A stretch of 64,000 nucleotides of DNA from Adiantum capillus-veneris (Eukaryota; Streptophyta; Polypodiopsida; Polypodiales; Pteridaceae). Below are positions 45,765-56,246 of this stretch, in pieces. A program made the translations under genes and the position numbers. Below the pieces are notes generated by a model. The model was given only the letters and a program-made list of their open reading frames with translations, did not search any database and was not told the origin of the DNA. Location of the stretch: positions 88,750,884 to 88,814,883 of the forward strand of contig CM043944.1 in NCBI GenBank assembly GCA_014529385.2. Reading direction: 5' to 3'. Every line of letters starts with the position of its first letter. The stretch's first letter is position 1.

Positions 45765-46257
45765 TTGTATGTTAAGTATGGAGCCTGATTTGTCCCTTGT
45801 AATGTTTTGTGTTAAAAACACACATTTGTAAGGCCCCCGTTATGAGGAAAAGCCATCGTGCGTGAAGAAAAATCACTCGTCGAAAACTAAAATCACTCAC
45901 CGGAAACCAAAATTTTTACGGCCAATTATTTCTTTTCGCTGGAATATTATGGCCGAATGACGGCCTGAAAGTGGTCAAAAAACGGCCGGTTGTTTGGCCT
46001 GTGGCCCCGTGGCCGGTAGTCAATGGCCGGTGGCCGGTGGCCGATTTCAAAGGAGGACTTGTCTTCTCAAGGGCGGCCACACATGGGCGGAATCGATTTG
46101 GACTTGTCTACATAAGGGCAACTACACACGGCTGCCTCTCATGAGGGAGGGCAACCCTTTTGGCCTATAAAAGGAAGCCATCTCTACAAACATTTCATAG
46201 TGTGAAGTTGATGCAACAAGGTGGGTGTGAGGTGGTGAGAGTGAAGCAAGGTGGGAG

Positions 46258-47029
46258 CCCGGGGGATTCACCATCGAAAACTTATCGCACCACGTAAGTG
46301 CAGGGGAGGGGGGTTTTTCTACAAGTTACACAAGCGTATAAGTTAGGGGTAGGCCCCCATTAATTTATCTCCTAAGCTTAAAAATAAGGGAGGGGGTATC
46401 ATATTTAGGGGGGGGGGGGGGGGGGGGGGGGTGAGAAAAGGGAAAAATGAGAGGAAGTTATTGTGTTTCAAAATCATGGCTTCCCAAAAGAGTCTTCCCT
46501 CACACTTGTGAGTCAGTAGCTTCCAAGAATACATGCAAGAACCAACACTAATTTGTATCAATTGCTTGTTTTGTTATTTTAGTTCATTTGTTGAGGGATG
46601 AAAGCTATAAAGATTTTATATAGACGCAAATTTACACAAAGAACCTAACACAACTTTATAACCATGTTTTTTGAGTGATTTAGATTGGTCAAAATTTGGA
46701 TGAGTACCTAGAGTGCAGGCTTGACGGGCACATAGTTTGAAAGTCAAACTAAGACACATTGAGGGTACATCTAATTATCAACAAAACTGGATCCTTAGTA
46801 CATTGACAGTCACTATGGTACACGCTCTTTGACTAGTTTTACTTAGTTAGATAACGTGAGACCTAAATTTTATATGTAAGACAGGGGTATGATAGTTTTC
46901 TACATTGACTTTCGTATAAGCGTAGAAAGGGGTGTCATATTCCCTAATATGAATCGTATATAGGGGTTTTATCAAAGTTGTCCATTCGCAGGTGGCATCC
47001 TGTTTTGTATGTAGAGTGAATCCCCCGGG
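46258..47029. mobile_element. 772-bp inverted-repeat (MITE-like) element in the solo LTR
   Basis: The 14-bp terminal inverted repeat CCCGGGGGATTCAC is at 46258-46271 and, inverted, at 47016-47029. Comparison with intact Copia-1 LTRs (GGGAGCTCCA) shows the interior is an insertion. Flanks GGTGGGAG (46250-46257) and GGCGGAAG (47030-47037) could be an 8-bp TSD with two mismatches, as in hAT elements. No transposase frame is seen; it would be mobilised in trans. Confidence 0.75.
46408..46431. repeat. 24-base poly-G tract
   Basis: Uninterrupted G run inside the inverted-repeat element, preceded by AGGGAGGGGG. Can potentially form G-quadruplex. Exact length is uncertain because homopolymers read poorly. 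Confidence 0.9.
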
Positions 47030-47127
47030 GGCGGAAGCTCCAAAAGGGCATAATCCCTTTGTAATCTACTTCTTGTTTTAAAGTACTAAAGCCATTGAGC
47101 CACATTGGGTGAACCATGTATATCGTG

Positions 47128-47176
<49 letters not shown>

Positions 47177-47266
47177 CTATAATCTCTTGTGTGTGAAAAT
47201 TATCTCTCTCCATCAAGTAACCTACTCAATTATCTACTAAGCTACGTCATATTTCCTAACATTGTA

Positions 47267-47817
47267 GACCCCTCGCAACAATAAACCTGATAAGTCTTTT
47301 AGCCGAACTGTGCCATTTGAGAAAACCCAATCCACCTCATAAGGTCCTGATCGTTCCACTTTCATGTTAGGTTTCTTTGGGCCTAATTTTGACTGGTATA
47401 ACAATAATAATTCTCCCTTATTGAACTATCTGACTTTGATCTTACTATTGAGTTAATGTTTTCTTCTCTATTGAATTACATCTTGCTCTAGCATAGCTCT
47501 CTAACTGATCTCATCCAATCTTAGTAACTCATCTAATCTTTGCTTCAAATTTGCATTAAAGTCCATACAATGCTCAATTGCTAATCTTGGACTAGGAATG
47601 GAGAATTCCATAGGTACCATTGACTCTGTGCTAGGAACCATTTTCAAAGGTGTCATTCTAGTGGTGACCTTATGAGCAGTCCAATACGCCCATAACATAG
47701 TTTGTGGTTTTTCATCCTAGCTATGAGGCTTCTTATGAACAACCTTTGTCAGTATGGTTTTATTGTCTTGTTGTCTGATTTCAGCTTACCCATTGCACCA
47801 AGGATAAAAATGGAGTT
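47267..47817 (-). pseudogene. Gypsy-C copy 2: integrase C-terminal half
   Basis: On the minus strand, PFYPWCNG (with a stop where Q of NGQ should be) then TMLWAYWTAHKVTTRMTPLK and VPMEFSIPS are the integrase end containing the catalytic Glu region and the WAYRTAYK block. The open part is 47501-47698. The N-terminal half lies beyond Copia-2 at 53206-53560: the two halves meet exactly at the GATTC target duplication. Confidence 0.75.
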
Positions 47818-47822
47818 GATTC

Positions 47823-48014
47823 TGAAGGAGTATGAGCGGAAGTGCGACGCGAGAGAGAGTGTGAGAAGAAGAGCACGACGATATGGTGAACTCGCTCTAC
47901 TGTAATGTGTAGAGCATAGTGAGTTCTTATTAGGTTTTTACAAAAGAATATGTGTACATACCTGGCGGCCCGCCCACTTACCTGGGCGACCACATTGGCC
48001 TTTATACCCCAACA
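47823..48014 (-). repeat. Copia-2 3' LTR
   Basis: Minus-strand TGTTGGGGTATAAAGGCCAATG to the TCA end. It contains a TATAAAG close to its start and a TAGAGCGAGTTCACC block. The polypurine tract AAGTGGGAGGT abuts it at 48015-48025. Confidence 0.92.
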
Positions 48015-48103
48015 ACCTCCCACTTAAAGTCCAATGTGGTACTTTAAGTGTGAGAGAAGCTACTATACAAGCTAATATACAAGAGATGTAGAGAAGTGAT
48101 GTA

Positions 48104-48877
48104 CTACCCTACACCTAACTGCTTGCGAAAATGCGCAAAGCTCTCTGAGGGAAGTCCTTTTGTAAGTAGATCAACAGGATTTTCTGTGGTGTGAACTTTG
48201 ACAAGCTGAAGTTGCTTATCCTTGAGCATTTCCCTGATGAAATGATACTTCACATCCACATGCTTTGTCTTTGAGTGATAAACTGGATTGCGAGCCAATT
48301 GTATAGCACTTTGACTATCACAATATAACACAGGCATCTCTTCTTTGATTCCCAAATCTGTTACTAGTCAATTAAGCCAAATTGATTCTTTGCATGCCTC
48401 TGATGCTGCAACATATTCAGCCTCTGTAGTAGACTGAGTAACACAATCTTGTAATCTAGAACGCCATGATACTGCTCCACCAGCCAATGTAAAGACATAC
48501 CCTGACATAGACCTTTGGTTGTCTAAGTCACCTGCATAATCTGATTCTGTAAAACCCTTTACACTTAGATCCTGACTCCCATAGCATATACGCATACTCT
48601 TTGTAGCTTTCAGGTATCTCAATATTCCTTTCACTGCCTCCCAATGTTTCTTGCCTGGGTTTGACATGTATCGACTTACTACTCCCACTGCAAATGCAAT
48701 GTCTGGGCGAGTAGCAATCATTGCATACATCAAACTACCCACTGTAGACGCATATGGAATCTTATCCATTTCAGCATGTTCTTCCTTAGACACAGGAAAA
48801 TCTTGTTTGCTAAGTTTCACATATGGTGGCAATGGAACACTCAATGCCTTTCCCTTCTCCATATTGAAACGTTGCAA
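48104..48877 (-). pseudogene. Copia-2 RNase H region
   Basis: The RT end and RNase H of Copia pol. KIPYASTVGSLMYAM, TRPDIAFAVGVVSRYM and YLKATKSMRICY connect to RNase H with FTESDYAGD, STTEAEYVA and YCDSQSAIQLARN, HSKTKHVDVKYHFIRE. A stop at about 48365 (after ESIWLN) and a frame change split the domain in two. The terminal part ends GLPSESFAHFRKQLGV and a stop at 48104. Degrades the RNA template in functional relatives. Confidence 0.9.
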
Positions 48878-48880
48878 AAC

Positions 48881-49548
48881 CTTGTCAATATACTATGTTT
48901 TAGATAACCAAATCAACTTCTTTGATCTGTCTCTCTCAATGCGCATACCAAGTATATGACTTGCCTCACCCATGTCTTTCATGTCAAACGATTTTTCCAT
49001 CTTTGACTTCAAAGCTGAAATTTCTTCCAAGTGCTTGCCAGCAATCAACATGTCATCCACATACAAAATAAGGATCAGCCAACTGCCATCCTTAGCCTTC
49101 TTTGTATATAGACAGTGATCGAACTCACTACGTTTGTAGCCTTGAGAAAGCATAAACTTGTGGAATTTATGGTACCATGCCCTCGGTGATTGTTTTAAGC
49201 CATAAAGACTCTTTAACAACTGGCATACCCAATCTTCCTTGCCTTTCTCAACAAACCCTTCTGGCTGCTGCATGTAAATTTCCACATCTAAATCACCATG
49301 CAAGAACGTTGTCTTGACATCCATTTGGTGCAACACCAAATATAATATGGCAACCAATGCAAGAAAGCATCTCAATGTAGTCATCTTGACCACCGGAGAG
49401 AAGACTTCATCAAAGTCAATGCCTTGTTCTTGCTTAAATCCCTTGGCAACAAGCCTTGCTTTGTACTTTGGCTGACTATCATGAGCGGTGATCTTATACC
49501 TGTAAACCCATTTACAAGGTAGAGCCTTTTTGCTCTGTGGTAATTTAA
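48881..49548 (-). pseudogene. Copia-2 reverse transcriptase
   Basis: The RT palm is open at 48893-49393, with MDVKTTFLHGDLDVEIYMQQ, SLYGLKQSPRAWY and the catalytic YVDDMLIAG. The N-terminal part (49394-49548) is readable only in another frame, where lysine-rich ARLVAKGF-type sequence precedes MVKMTTL. A stop at 48893-48895 (after LIWLSKT) separates RT from the RNase H part. Confidence 0.9.
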
Positions 49549-50424
49549 CTAGCTTCCATGTCTTGTTTTATGCAGAGCTGTCATCTCTGACTGCATGGCC
49601 AATTGCCAATTCCCGGAGTCCTTCATTTGCACTGCTTCCTTGTAACATGAAGGCTCATTGCAATCAGTCAACATGACATAGTTCATAGATGGAACAAACC
49701 TATCAGGAGGTCGCGTGATACGTCCAGATCTACGCACAATAGGTGGCTCAGGATCAGCCACAACCTGTGGTTCCACTCTATCCTGTCCTTGCTCCTCTTG
49801 AGCCCTGACATTTTGTCTTGCACGTGTAGGTCCATCTTCTTGGAAGACAACTCTTCTAATCTCCTCAACCCTCTCTGGTTTAGAATGATATTTGGATTCA
49901 TTAAAGTGAACATCATTGCTACGGACAACCTTTCTGGATTCGGGATCCCAAAGTCTGTACCCCATCTCACCACAATTACCATAGCCTAGAAAGATGCACT
50001 TTCTACTCTTTGGCTCAATTTTGTTCCAAAATTCCTTTGGAACGTGAGTATATGCCTCACAGCCAAAGACTCTGAGATGCTTGTATGAGGGCATTTTGCC
50101 TGACCATACGATCTCTGGCACTGAATCCTTCTGCAAAACCTTGCTAGGAGATCTATTTAAAAGGTGAACAGCTGTTGATACAGCTTCAGCCCAAAACCCA
50201 TTTGGCAGTTGTGCATTAGACAACATACTTATGACCTTCTCTTGTATGGTCCTATTCATCCTCTCAGAAACACCATTTTGAGGAGGATTGTAAGGAGCAG
50301 TAAGTTCACGTTTTATACCTTTTGACTCACAAAAATCCTGAAAGGCCTTTGAAACATACTCTCCACCATTGTTAGTGCGTAAGCATTTAAGCTTCTTGCC
50401 ACTCTGATTCTCCACAAGTGTCAC
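49549..50424 (-). pseudogene. Copia-2 integrase C-terminal part and linker
   Basis: Integrase from LVENQSGKKLKCLRTNNGG onward. The catalytic Asp of the usual R-x-D-N-GGEY motif reads Asn (LRTNNGGEY), while the catalytic Glu (NGVSERMNRT) is kept. The second half holds the RVFGCEAYTHVPKE and KCIFLGYG blocks and ends in the conserved SGRITRPPDRFVPSM linker to RT. The frame then shifts after MTALHK. Confidence 0.88.
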
Positions 50425-50973
50425 AAACGTTTTGAAAACACTAAACGATTCATCCTTGTGCTTGAGAAAGTAAACCCATACTTTCCCCTCGAGTAATCAT
50501 CTATAAATGTCATAAAGTAAGAAGCTCCCCCTAGAGATAGGTTAGGCATAGGTCCACACAAATCACTATGAACAAGTGCCAACTGTGTATCTCTTCTACT
50601 GCTTCTATGCTTATGTGGCTGCTGTGTTTGCTTACCATACAGACAACGTTCACAGAATTCAAAATCATTAAATGAAAAGCCAGGAAAATAACCAGAACGA
50701 GACAAGATTTCCATTCCCTTCTTGGACATATTTCCTAACTGGCTATGCCACAAAGAAACGTGTGCTGATGAATCTCTTTGTAATTGCGGGAACATGTCTC
50801 ACATTCTTCAGCGTGAAAGAAGAGCCATTCTGAAACTTCAATTGAACATCTCCAACACCTAAGATCTCACATGTCTGCCCATTGCCTAGCCGAACATGAT
50901 CTTTAGTGGTCACATAAGAGGTAAACCACTCCGTGTTTGGAGACACATGAAGTGATGCCCCTGAGTCTATAAT
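50425..50973 (-). pseudogene. Copia-2 protease and integrase N-terminal part
   Basis: The protease active site IIDSGAS lies at about 50952-50972, directly after the gag stop. LGNGQTCEILGVGDV and LKNVRHVPA follow (50743-50946). After a deletion and frame change the GAG-pre-integrase zinc region (LWHSQLGNMSKKGMEIL, FCERCLYGKQ) and the first integrase catalytic Asp (LVHSDLCGP) are read at 50421-50795. Roughly a hundred residues normally between these are reduced. Confidence 0.85.
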
Positions 50974-51921
50974 TCAGTCACTCAGTGCATTTCCATCAGA
51001 TGGTGTAAGAAGAGCTGAGTCCATTGTATTCTTCAAGAAGTAGATGTCTCCTGAGACTAGACTGTCATCCTCTGCAACAGTGTTTGTCACATTTATTTCT
51101 TGAATCTTCACTGAGGACTTGTTCTTCTCACCATGGTCTTCAGCTTTCTCTTTGCCTTTTTCTGCTTTCCATTCTCTGCAGTCTCTTTTCATGTGACCCT
51201 TCTTGCCACAATGGTAGCATTCTATGTCACTCTTGCCTTGAGCACTGCGGGACTTGCTACAAGACTGATTCCTCTTTCCACCTTTGTACTTTTCTTTGGT
51301 CCTTCCCCTGACAACTAAGGCTGTTCCTTTGCCTTTGTCCATTGTCTTTCTATTGGTTTCTTTAGTCAGCAGACTTCCTTCTACACTTGCTATGTTCAAA
51401 CCATCTGGAGGTGCAGAATTACTCAAAGCTGTGCAAAAAGTGTCCCAACTTTCCGGCAATGTGATCAACAAGAACATAGCTCTAACAGGTTCATCAAACT
51501 TGACACCTTGAGCTGACAACTGACTGTAGATGGTGCTGATTTCATTCAGATGATTGGACATAGGTGTCCCTTCTTTCATTTTCAAGTCAACAAGCTTCTT
51601 AAGCCAGTATACCTGTGAAGCTGCACTCTGCTTCTCATAAAGATCACTCAGCTTTAACCATGCTTGATAAGCCGACATCTCGTCTGCTACATTGAAGTAA
51701 ACGCTTTCTACCAAAGTCAGCATAATGGTAGAAAGTGCCAATTCATCCATTTCGCTCCATTCATCTTCGTCCATATCTTCTGGTTTTATCCCCTTGAGCT
51801 TTATAGGTTTTATTTGCTTCTTTTGTACCAACACGTGCCAAATCTGCTTCTTCCACAATGGGAAATTGGTTCCATCCAGCTTCTTGATATTGTAAAGAGC
51901 AGTGTCCTGTGATCTAGCCAT
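50974..51921 (-). CDS. Copia-2 gag
   Basis: A 315-codon open frame starting MARSQDTALYNIKKLDGTNF, the usual start of plant Copia gag (a conserved F-x-W-K motif follows). The UBN2-type capsid domain spans about residues 15-170 (YEKQSAASQVYWLKKLVDL, MSNHLNEISTIYSQL). The zinc knuckle CYHCGKKGHMKRDC lies near residue 237, then a Lys/Glu-rich tail. It ends ...GNALSD at a TGA where the family has TGG (Trp), eight bases before the protease DSG motif. The leader from the primer site is about 1.07 kb. Confidence 0.88.
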   Translation of the reverse strand: MARSQDTALYNIKKLDGTNFPLWKKQIWHVLVQKKQIKPIKLKGIKPEDMDEDEWSEMDELALSTIMLTLVESVYFNVADEMSAYQAWLKLSDLYEKQSAASQVYWLKKLVDLKMKEGTPMSNHLNEISTIYSQLSAQGVKFDEPVRAMFLLITLPESWDTFCTALSNSAPPDGLNIASVEGSLLTKETNRKTMDKGKGTALVVRGRTKEKYKGGKRNQSCSKSRSAQGKSDIECYHCGKKGHMKRDCREWKAEKGKEKAEDHGEKNKSSVKIQEINVTNTVAEDDSLVSGDIYFLKNTMDSALLTPSDGNALSD

Positions 51922-52992
51922 AGATACGCTTCACAGTGGTTTACTTTCCTGGGAAAAATTCGGCAGAGTTTCCCTTGTAAACTGACCTCTGAACCAATAT
52001 CAACCTGTCAAATGAACCAAGAAAGCTTCAGATTCTGCATAAATTTTGGCAGAGTCTCCTTTGTAAAATGGCTCTGGTGTACTCAAAAAACAGACCAAAA
52101 ATAGCTCAAAAAACACTGTCTCTCTGACATTGTAAGCTGTGGGTAAACTTGTCCTTCACCTGTACTGTCTCTCACTGTCCTGTAAGCATAGACTGCGACA
52201 ATGCCTCAACGGCAATAAAGCAAAGATGCAATCCCAACTATCTAACTCACAGTCAATACATCCTAGCTGCCTATCTAAGGGTGCTCGAGGGATCGCTCCA
52301 AGACCTGTATCACCGAAAGGATCTCAACATTCGAGAATCCCCCAGCTCAATAAAACCTCACTCGACCATCAACAAAGGCTGTAGTAAATCTGACAGTACA
52401 TAGAATTCCCACAAAGTCATACATCCACAAATTTCCCATTGTATGTTGTAACCGCTGCGGCGGTTTTTTGCTGCGTGACTCACAGCCAGCAAACCCTCAA
52501 CAGACATACATCATCTCTGACAATACATCCCATGTGGAAGTACCTGCAATGTCAAGATGAAATCTGGAATATCAAGGAGCAAACACAAGCTACCTGATGA
52601 ACTAGTGGATGTCGCCTACAGTCTGTGTGTAGATGCGCCCGTGTCGTATGTGACACGCCTCCAAGAATTGTGAGCCGTCCTTCGATGTGTAGACAGCCAC
52701 AAATCAACACTCTGGGAGTGTCGATATCCTTAGCACCTGCAGTCATAGGCCGAAAACCCCAAATTTGCAGAGTCGGATCTGCACCCGTCGAGACCACGTA
52801 GTCGAAAATGGCCTGTGCAGACCTTTGTCGTAGCCGAACGGTGGCCGAAATGACCTCAGAATGAAATTCTGACAACACCAAGTCCTTCGGGCTTGCTCAC
52901 GAGATTTGGGGCCATGTCTTTGCCTGTCGAATTTCACTCCAATGTGAGCTGGTGACTCTAGCCTCCTGCAGTGGTGCCCCGAGCCTCGATCT
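51922..52992 (-). other. Copia-2 5' leader
   Basis: An untranslated stretch between primer site and gag. Long for a Copia element with such short LTRs. No coding similarity is recognised in the short frames it holds. Confidence 0.65.
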
Positions 52993-53006
52993 GAGCTCTG
53001 ATAGCA
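52993..53006 (-). promoter_or_regulatory. Copia-2 primer-binding site, tRNA-Met type
   Basis: On the minus strand TGCTATCAGAGCTC starts two bases after the LTR. It differs by one base from the TGGTATCAGAGC complementary to initiator tRNA-Met. Confidence 0.8.
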
Positions 53007-53008
53007 GT

Positions 53009-53200
53009 TGAAGGAGTACGAGCGGAAGTGCAACGCGAGAGAGAGTGCGAGAAGAAGAGCACGACGATATGGTGAACTCGCTCTACTGTAATGTGTAGAG
53101 CATAGTGAGTTCCTATTAGGTTTTTACAAAAGAATATGTGTACATACCTGGTGGCCCGCCCACGTACCTGGGTGACGACATTGGGCTTTATACCCCAACA
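53009..53200 (-). repeat. Copia-2 5' LTR
   Basis: 192 bp, same length and boundaries as 47823-48014, with roughly nine substitutions by eye. GATTC follows at 53201. Confidence 0.92.
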
Positions 53201-53205
53201 GATTC

Positions 53206-53560
53206 CATGTACTTGATCGAGAAAATTTCAGTTAGTATTTGGATGGTTTTATTAATGAAGTGGGTTCCCTGATCTGACACAATCTCTAGCACACAACAAA
53301 ATCTGCAATTGATGTGTTCATACAGAAACCATGCTATAGACTTTGTGATGTTGTTTGTAATGCCTTAGCCTCTACCCACTTGCTGACATAACAGGTATCC
53401 ATCACAATATACTTATTCTTTCTAGATGTTGCTTTCTTGAAGGTTTCTATGAAACTAGTCTCCATTTTATGAATACTCCCAATGGTTGAATTGGTGTCAA
53501 AAGAGTCATATTTGTTGTTATTGGCCTTCCCATACTCTGTCAAATATCACAAGTTTTACA
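53206..53560 (-). pseudogene. Gypsy-C copy 2: integrase N-terminal half
   Basis: On the minus strand, KNKYIVMDTCYVSKWVEAKA carries the integrase core strand (YILV-x-DYVSKWVEA type). In another frame LEIVSDQGTHFINKTIQIL contains the second catalytic Asp. The sequence runs up to the Copia-2 insertion and resumes at 47817 with PFYPWCNG. Confidence 0.8.
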
Positions 53561-54600
53561 GAAAGCTCTTAGATCAGCCATCATTGTTTGCAAATGTCTT
53601 GTAGGATCTTCTTATAAGTAATATCAGTGAAAAAGTGTCCTCCATAATTCCATTGTGAGCTTTTGTAATGACTTGCATCCTACCTTGCATAGACACACAC
53701 CTTTGAAGAATCAATGCTTAGTCTATACAAGGCTCCTCTAATGATGGTGAATTTCAAGCTAATCAGAATTAGTGCCTTCATATTTGTTTGGGATCAATCC
53801 TTTGGAATCCTTCATACTGAAAAAAATAGTATAGGCACACACCTTTGAAGAACCCCATCAATGCCTACTTTGTACAAGGCTCCTCCAATGATGATGCACT
53901 TCAAGTTTTTCAGAATCAGTGCCTTCATATTTGTTTGGGATCTACTAAAACAAATTGTATACATCCTACCACTCTGGATTTGGTCCTTCTTCTAATGCAT
54001 TTTGAATTAATTTGGCATCCACTGGATCATCCCAAAACAAAAATTTTGAATACCCTTCATTACTTCTTGATAAAAATTCAGCACCAGAGTGAGTCTTTCC
54101 TAGCTTATGGAATATCTTGAACTCAAACTATATCAGGAACATCATCTATCTGATTAAACTCCCTTGGGTAGTGACTTTGTTGATAATAAATATGAGAGCC
54201 TAATGATCTACATAGAAGTGAAATAACTTACCCAACAAATAGTGTGTGAACTTTGTAGTGCTAAAGACCATTCCCAATGCCTCTTGCTCTATTGTAGAAT
54301 ACCCTTGTTCAACTATATTGAATCGAGCGACTGACGAAGTAGATAGGGTAGTCTGTCTTCCCTTTAGGCTGGGCCAATATTGGTCTCATCGCCATACGAG
54401 ATGCATCTACATGAACATGGAAAATCACATTTCAATCTGATTGGCAAAGTATTGGCTTCCTGCTTATCACCTCCTTTAGACAATAGAAACTGGCTTCACA
54501 TTCGGGGGTCCATATAAACTTCTTCCTCTTTTAAGTCAACTCGTATAGAGGAATTTCTTTTGATGCAAACACATGAATAAATCTTCTATAGAAATTGGCA
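53561..54600 (-). pseudogene. Gypsy-C copy 2: RNase H and integrase zinc-domain remnants
   Basis: Highly broken minus-strand pol. Near 54390-54420 VIFHVHVDASRMAMRP is the first RNase H strand with its Asp, and SRSIQYS follows near 54300. The rest to 53561 is expected to hold the RNase H end and integrase HHCC domain, but stops prevent a clear reading. Confidence 0.6.
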
Positions 54601-55365
54601 TACCCTAGGAATGAGCTGAGTTCAGATACATTTGTAGGTGCTCGGGTCTACTGAACACACTTCACCTTGCCCTCTACCATTTCTAGAGACAATGTGTCCT
54701 AAAAATTGTCCTTTCCATACCAAAAATGCGGACTTGCAATTGAATGAGTTCAGGCAGATTCTCTTCTCTTTGCATCTCTCAAAACCATTTCTAGAAATAA
54801 TAAATACATTTCCTCATTTGAGAATATTGTGAAGTTATCCATGAAAATAGCCAAGGATTTGTGCAAAAGTTCATTGAAGATCTCCATCATGCATCTATGA
54901 AAGGTTGCTGGAGAATTACATAGCCCAAATGCCATTATCAAATACATGAACACTCCCCATTCAGTGATGAATATCTTTTTTGATGAATCTTCTAGTGCAA
55001 TCTTCAAGTGATTGTAGCCACTATAACCATCCATAAAACTGTACATCTCGTGTACCCAACAATCTTTCTGATAAACTTTGTAGCTTCTGGTAAGGTTCTT
55101 CGAAAATCATCTAGCTCAACCGTGAGCTTCTAAATCCTTTCACAAACTTTAATGTATATTTCATATTGCTCATTACCAAACTACTATTTGAGTTGGAAGA
55201 CTTTTCTTCCAACTAGCTGTCTTCACAATGCCACTACACTAGCTTCTATTATTTGACAGTTGGCTAACTCTATAGGATGGATTTTCTAATGGCTTTTCAA
55301 TCTTCTCCTTCCCCAATCAATAGTCCCAGCCTCGGTCAAGTCTCATCTAGTTGCCACATTTCCTC
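54601..55365 (-). pseudogene. Gypsy-C copy 2: reverse transcriptase
   Basis: The open part 54750-55046 reads MYSFMDGYSGYNHLKIALED, EWGVFMYLIMAFGLCNSPATF and the catalytic region FMDNFTIFS. The second Asp is Asn, so the enzyme is dead even apart from its stops. GYANFYRRFI follows downstream at about 54590-54620. The N-terminal part of RT and the protease are missing, because a linker matching 5380-5600 of copy 1 runs almost straight into MYSFMDG. Confidence 0.8.
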
Positions 55366-55370
55366 AGCCA
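55366..55370. other. Target-site duplication AGCCA, left copy
   Basis: Directly before the Copia-1 5' LTR; repeated at 60959-60963 directly after the 3' LTR. Confidence 0.9.
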
Positions 55371-55528
55371 TGTTAAGTATGGAGCCTGATTTACCCTTGT
55401 AATTTTCTGTGGTAAAAGCGCACATTTGTAAGGCCCCCATTATGAGGAGAAGCCATCGTGCGTGAAGGAAAATCACTCACCGGAAACCAAAATTTTCACA
55501 GACAAGAATCAGGGGCAACTTTAAAGGC

Positions 55529-55560
55529 CTCGGGGGCGGAGGCCCCCGAGACTTTTTTTT
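55529..55560 (+). other. LTR hairpin followed by T8 in Copia-1 5' LTR
   Basis: The stem CTCGGGGGC (55529-55537) pairs with GCCCCCGAG (55542-55550) around GGAG; eight T run from 55553. The 3' LTR has the same at 60345-60376. It sits upstream of the TATA box, in U3. Confidence 0.8.
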
Positions 55561-55837
55561 CGCCGGAATAATATGGCCGGACTGCGGCCGTAAAGTGGTC
55601 GGAAAACAACCGGTCGGTTGGCCGGTGGCCGGTAGTTAATGGCCGATGGCCGGTGGTCGGAAGTCAATGGCCGGTGGCCGGTGGCCGAATTCAATGGCCG
55701 GTGGCCGAATTCAAAAGCGGACTTGTCTTCTCAAGGGCGGCCACACATGGGCGGATTGGAGGGTCCGATTTGGACTTATTCGCACAAGGGCGGCTACACA
55801 TGGCTGTCTCTCATAAGAGAGGGCAGCCCTTTTGGCC

Positions 55838-55845
55838 TATAAAAG
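55838..55845 (+). promoter_or_regulatory. TATA box in Copia-1 5' LTR
   Basis: TATAAAAG after TTTTGGCC; repeated at 60641-60648 in the 3' LTR and about 46166 in the solo LTR. Probable core promoter of the element. Confidence 0.75.
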
Positions 55846-56046
55846 GAGGCCATTTCTACACACATTATATAGTGTGTGAAGTTGATGCAACAAGGTGAGT
55901 GTGAGGTGGTGAGAGTGAAGCAAGGCGGGAGCTCCATTAAGGGTATAATCCCTTTGTAAACTACTTCTTATTTTGAAGTACTAAAGCCATTGAGTGGCTG
56001 CTTTCCCGTGGACGTAGCCCACATTGGGTGAACCACGTATATCGTG

Positions 56047-56089
<43 letters not shown>

Positions 56090-56175
56090 CTATAATCTCG
56101 TGTATATAAATCTGTCTCTCTCCATTAAGTAATCTACTCAATTATCTATTTAGCTACGTCTTATTTCCTAACAAC

Positions 56176-56191
56176 TGGTATCAAAGCAAGG
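56176..56191 (+). promoter_or_regulatory. Copia-1 primer-binding site, tRNA-Met type
   Basis: TGGTATCAAAGCAAGG starts two bases after the LTR. One mismatch from TGGTATCAGAGC within the first 12 bases, as is common in plant Copia elements. Confidence 0.85.
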
Positions 56192-56246
56192 TTTGCTCGT
56201 AGCTAAATTATCTCAAGGAAAGGATTCCTTGAATTGAGTGGGAGTT

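Larger units (their letters stand above)
45770..47261 (+). mobile_element. Copia-1 solo LTR with a nested inverted-repeat element
   Basis: Starts TGTTAAGTATGGAGCCTGAT and ends ATTTCCTAACA, as do the LTRs of the element at 55371-60958. The TSD TTGTA is at 45765-45769 and 47262-47266. No internal region follows. It is 1492 bp because a 772-bp element is inserted at 46258. The GC hairpin block of its relatives is missing. A TATA box (TATAAAAG) lies at about 46166. Single (TC)n tract at 47133-47173. Confidence 0.93.
47823..53200 (-). mobile_element. Copia-2 element with 192-bp LTRs
   Basis: 5378 bp on the minus strand. Both LTRs are 192 bp (47823-48014, 53009-53200), TGTTGGGGTATAAAG to ...TACTCCTTCA. 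The TSD GATTC is at 47818-47822 and 53201-53205. By eye the LTRs differ at about nine positions. Gag, protease, integrase, RT and RNase H follow in Copia order but are broken by stops and frameshifts. It is inserted in the integrase of Gypsy-C copy 2. Confidence 0.93.
55371..56173 (+). repeat. Copia-1 5' LTR
   Basis: TGTTAAGTATGGAGCCTGAT to TTTCCTAACA. It contains a GC hairpin with T8 (55529-55560), a GGCCGGTGGCCG-rich minisatellite (55620-55712), a TATA box (55838-55845) and a (TC)n tract (about 56051-56085). Confidence 0.93.

Noticed and set aside
55639-55898. Small plus-strand proteins in the Copia-1 LTRs (also 60274-60701, and minus 57-260)
   Set aside because: They read the GGCCGGTGGCC-rich repeat and hairpin of the LTR; no ATG context or conservation beyond the DNA repeat itself.
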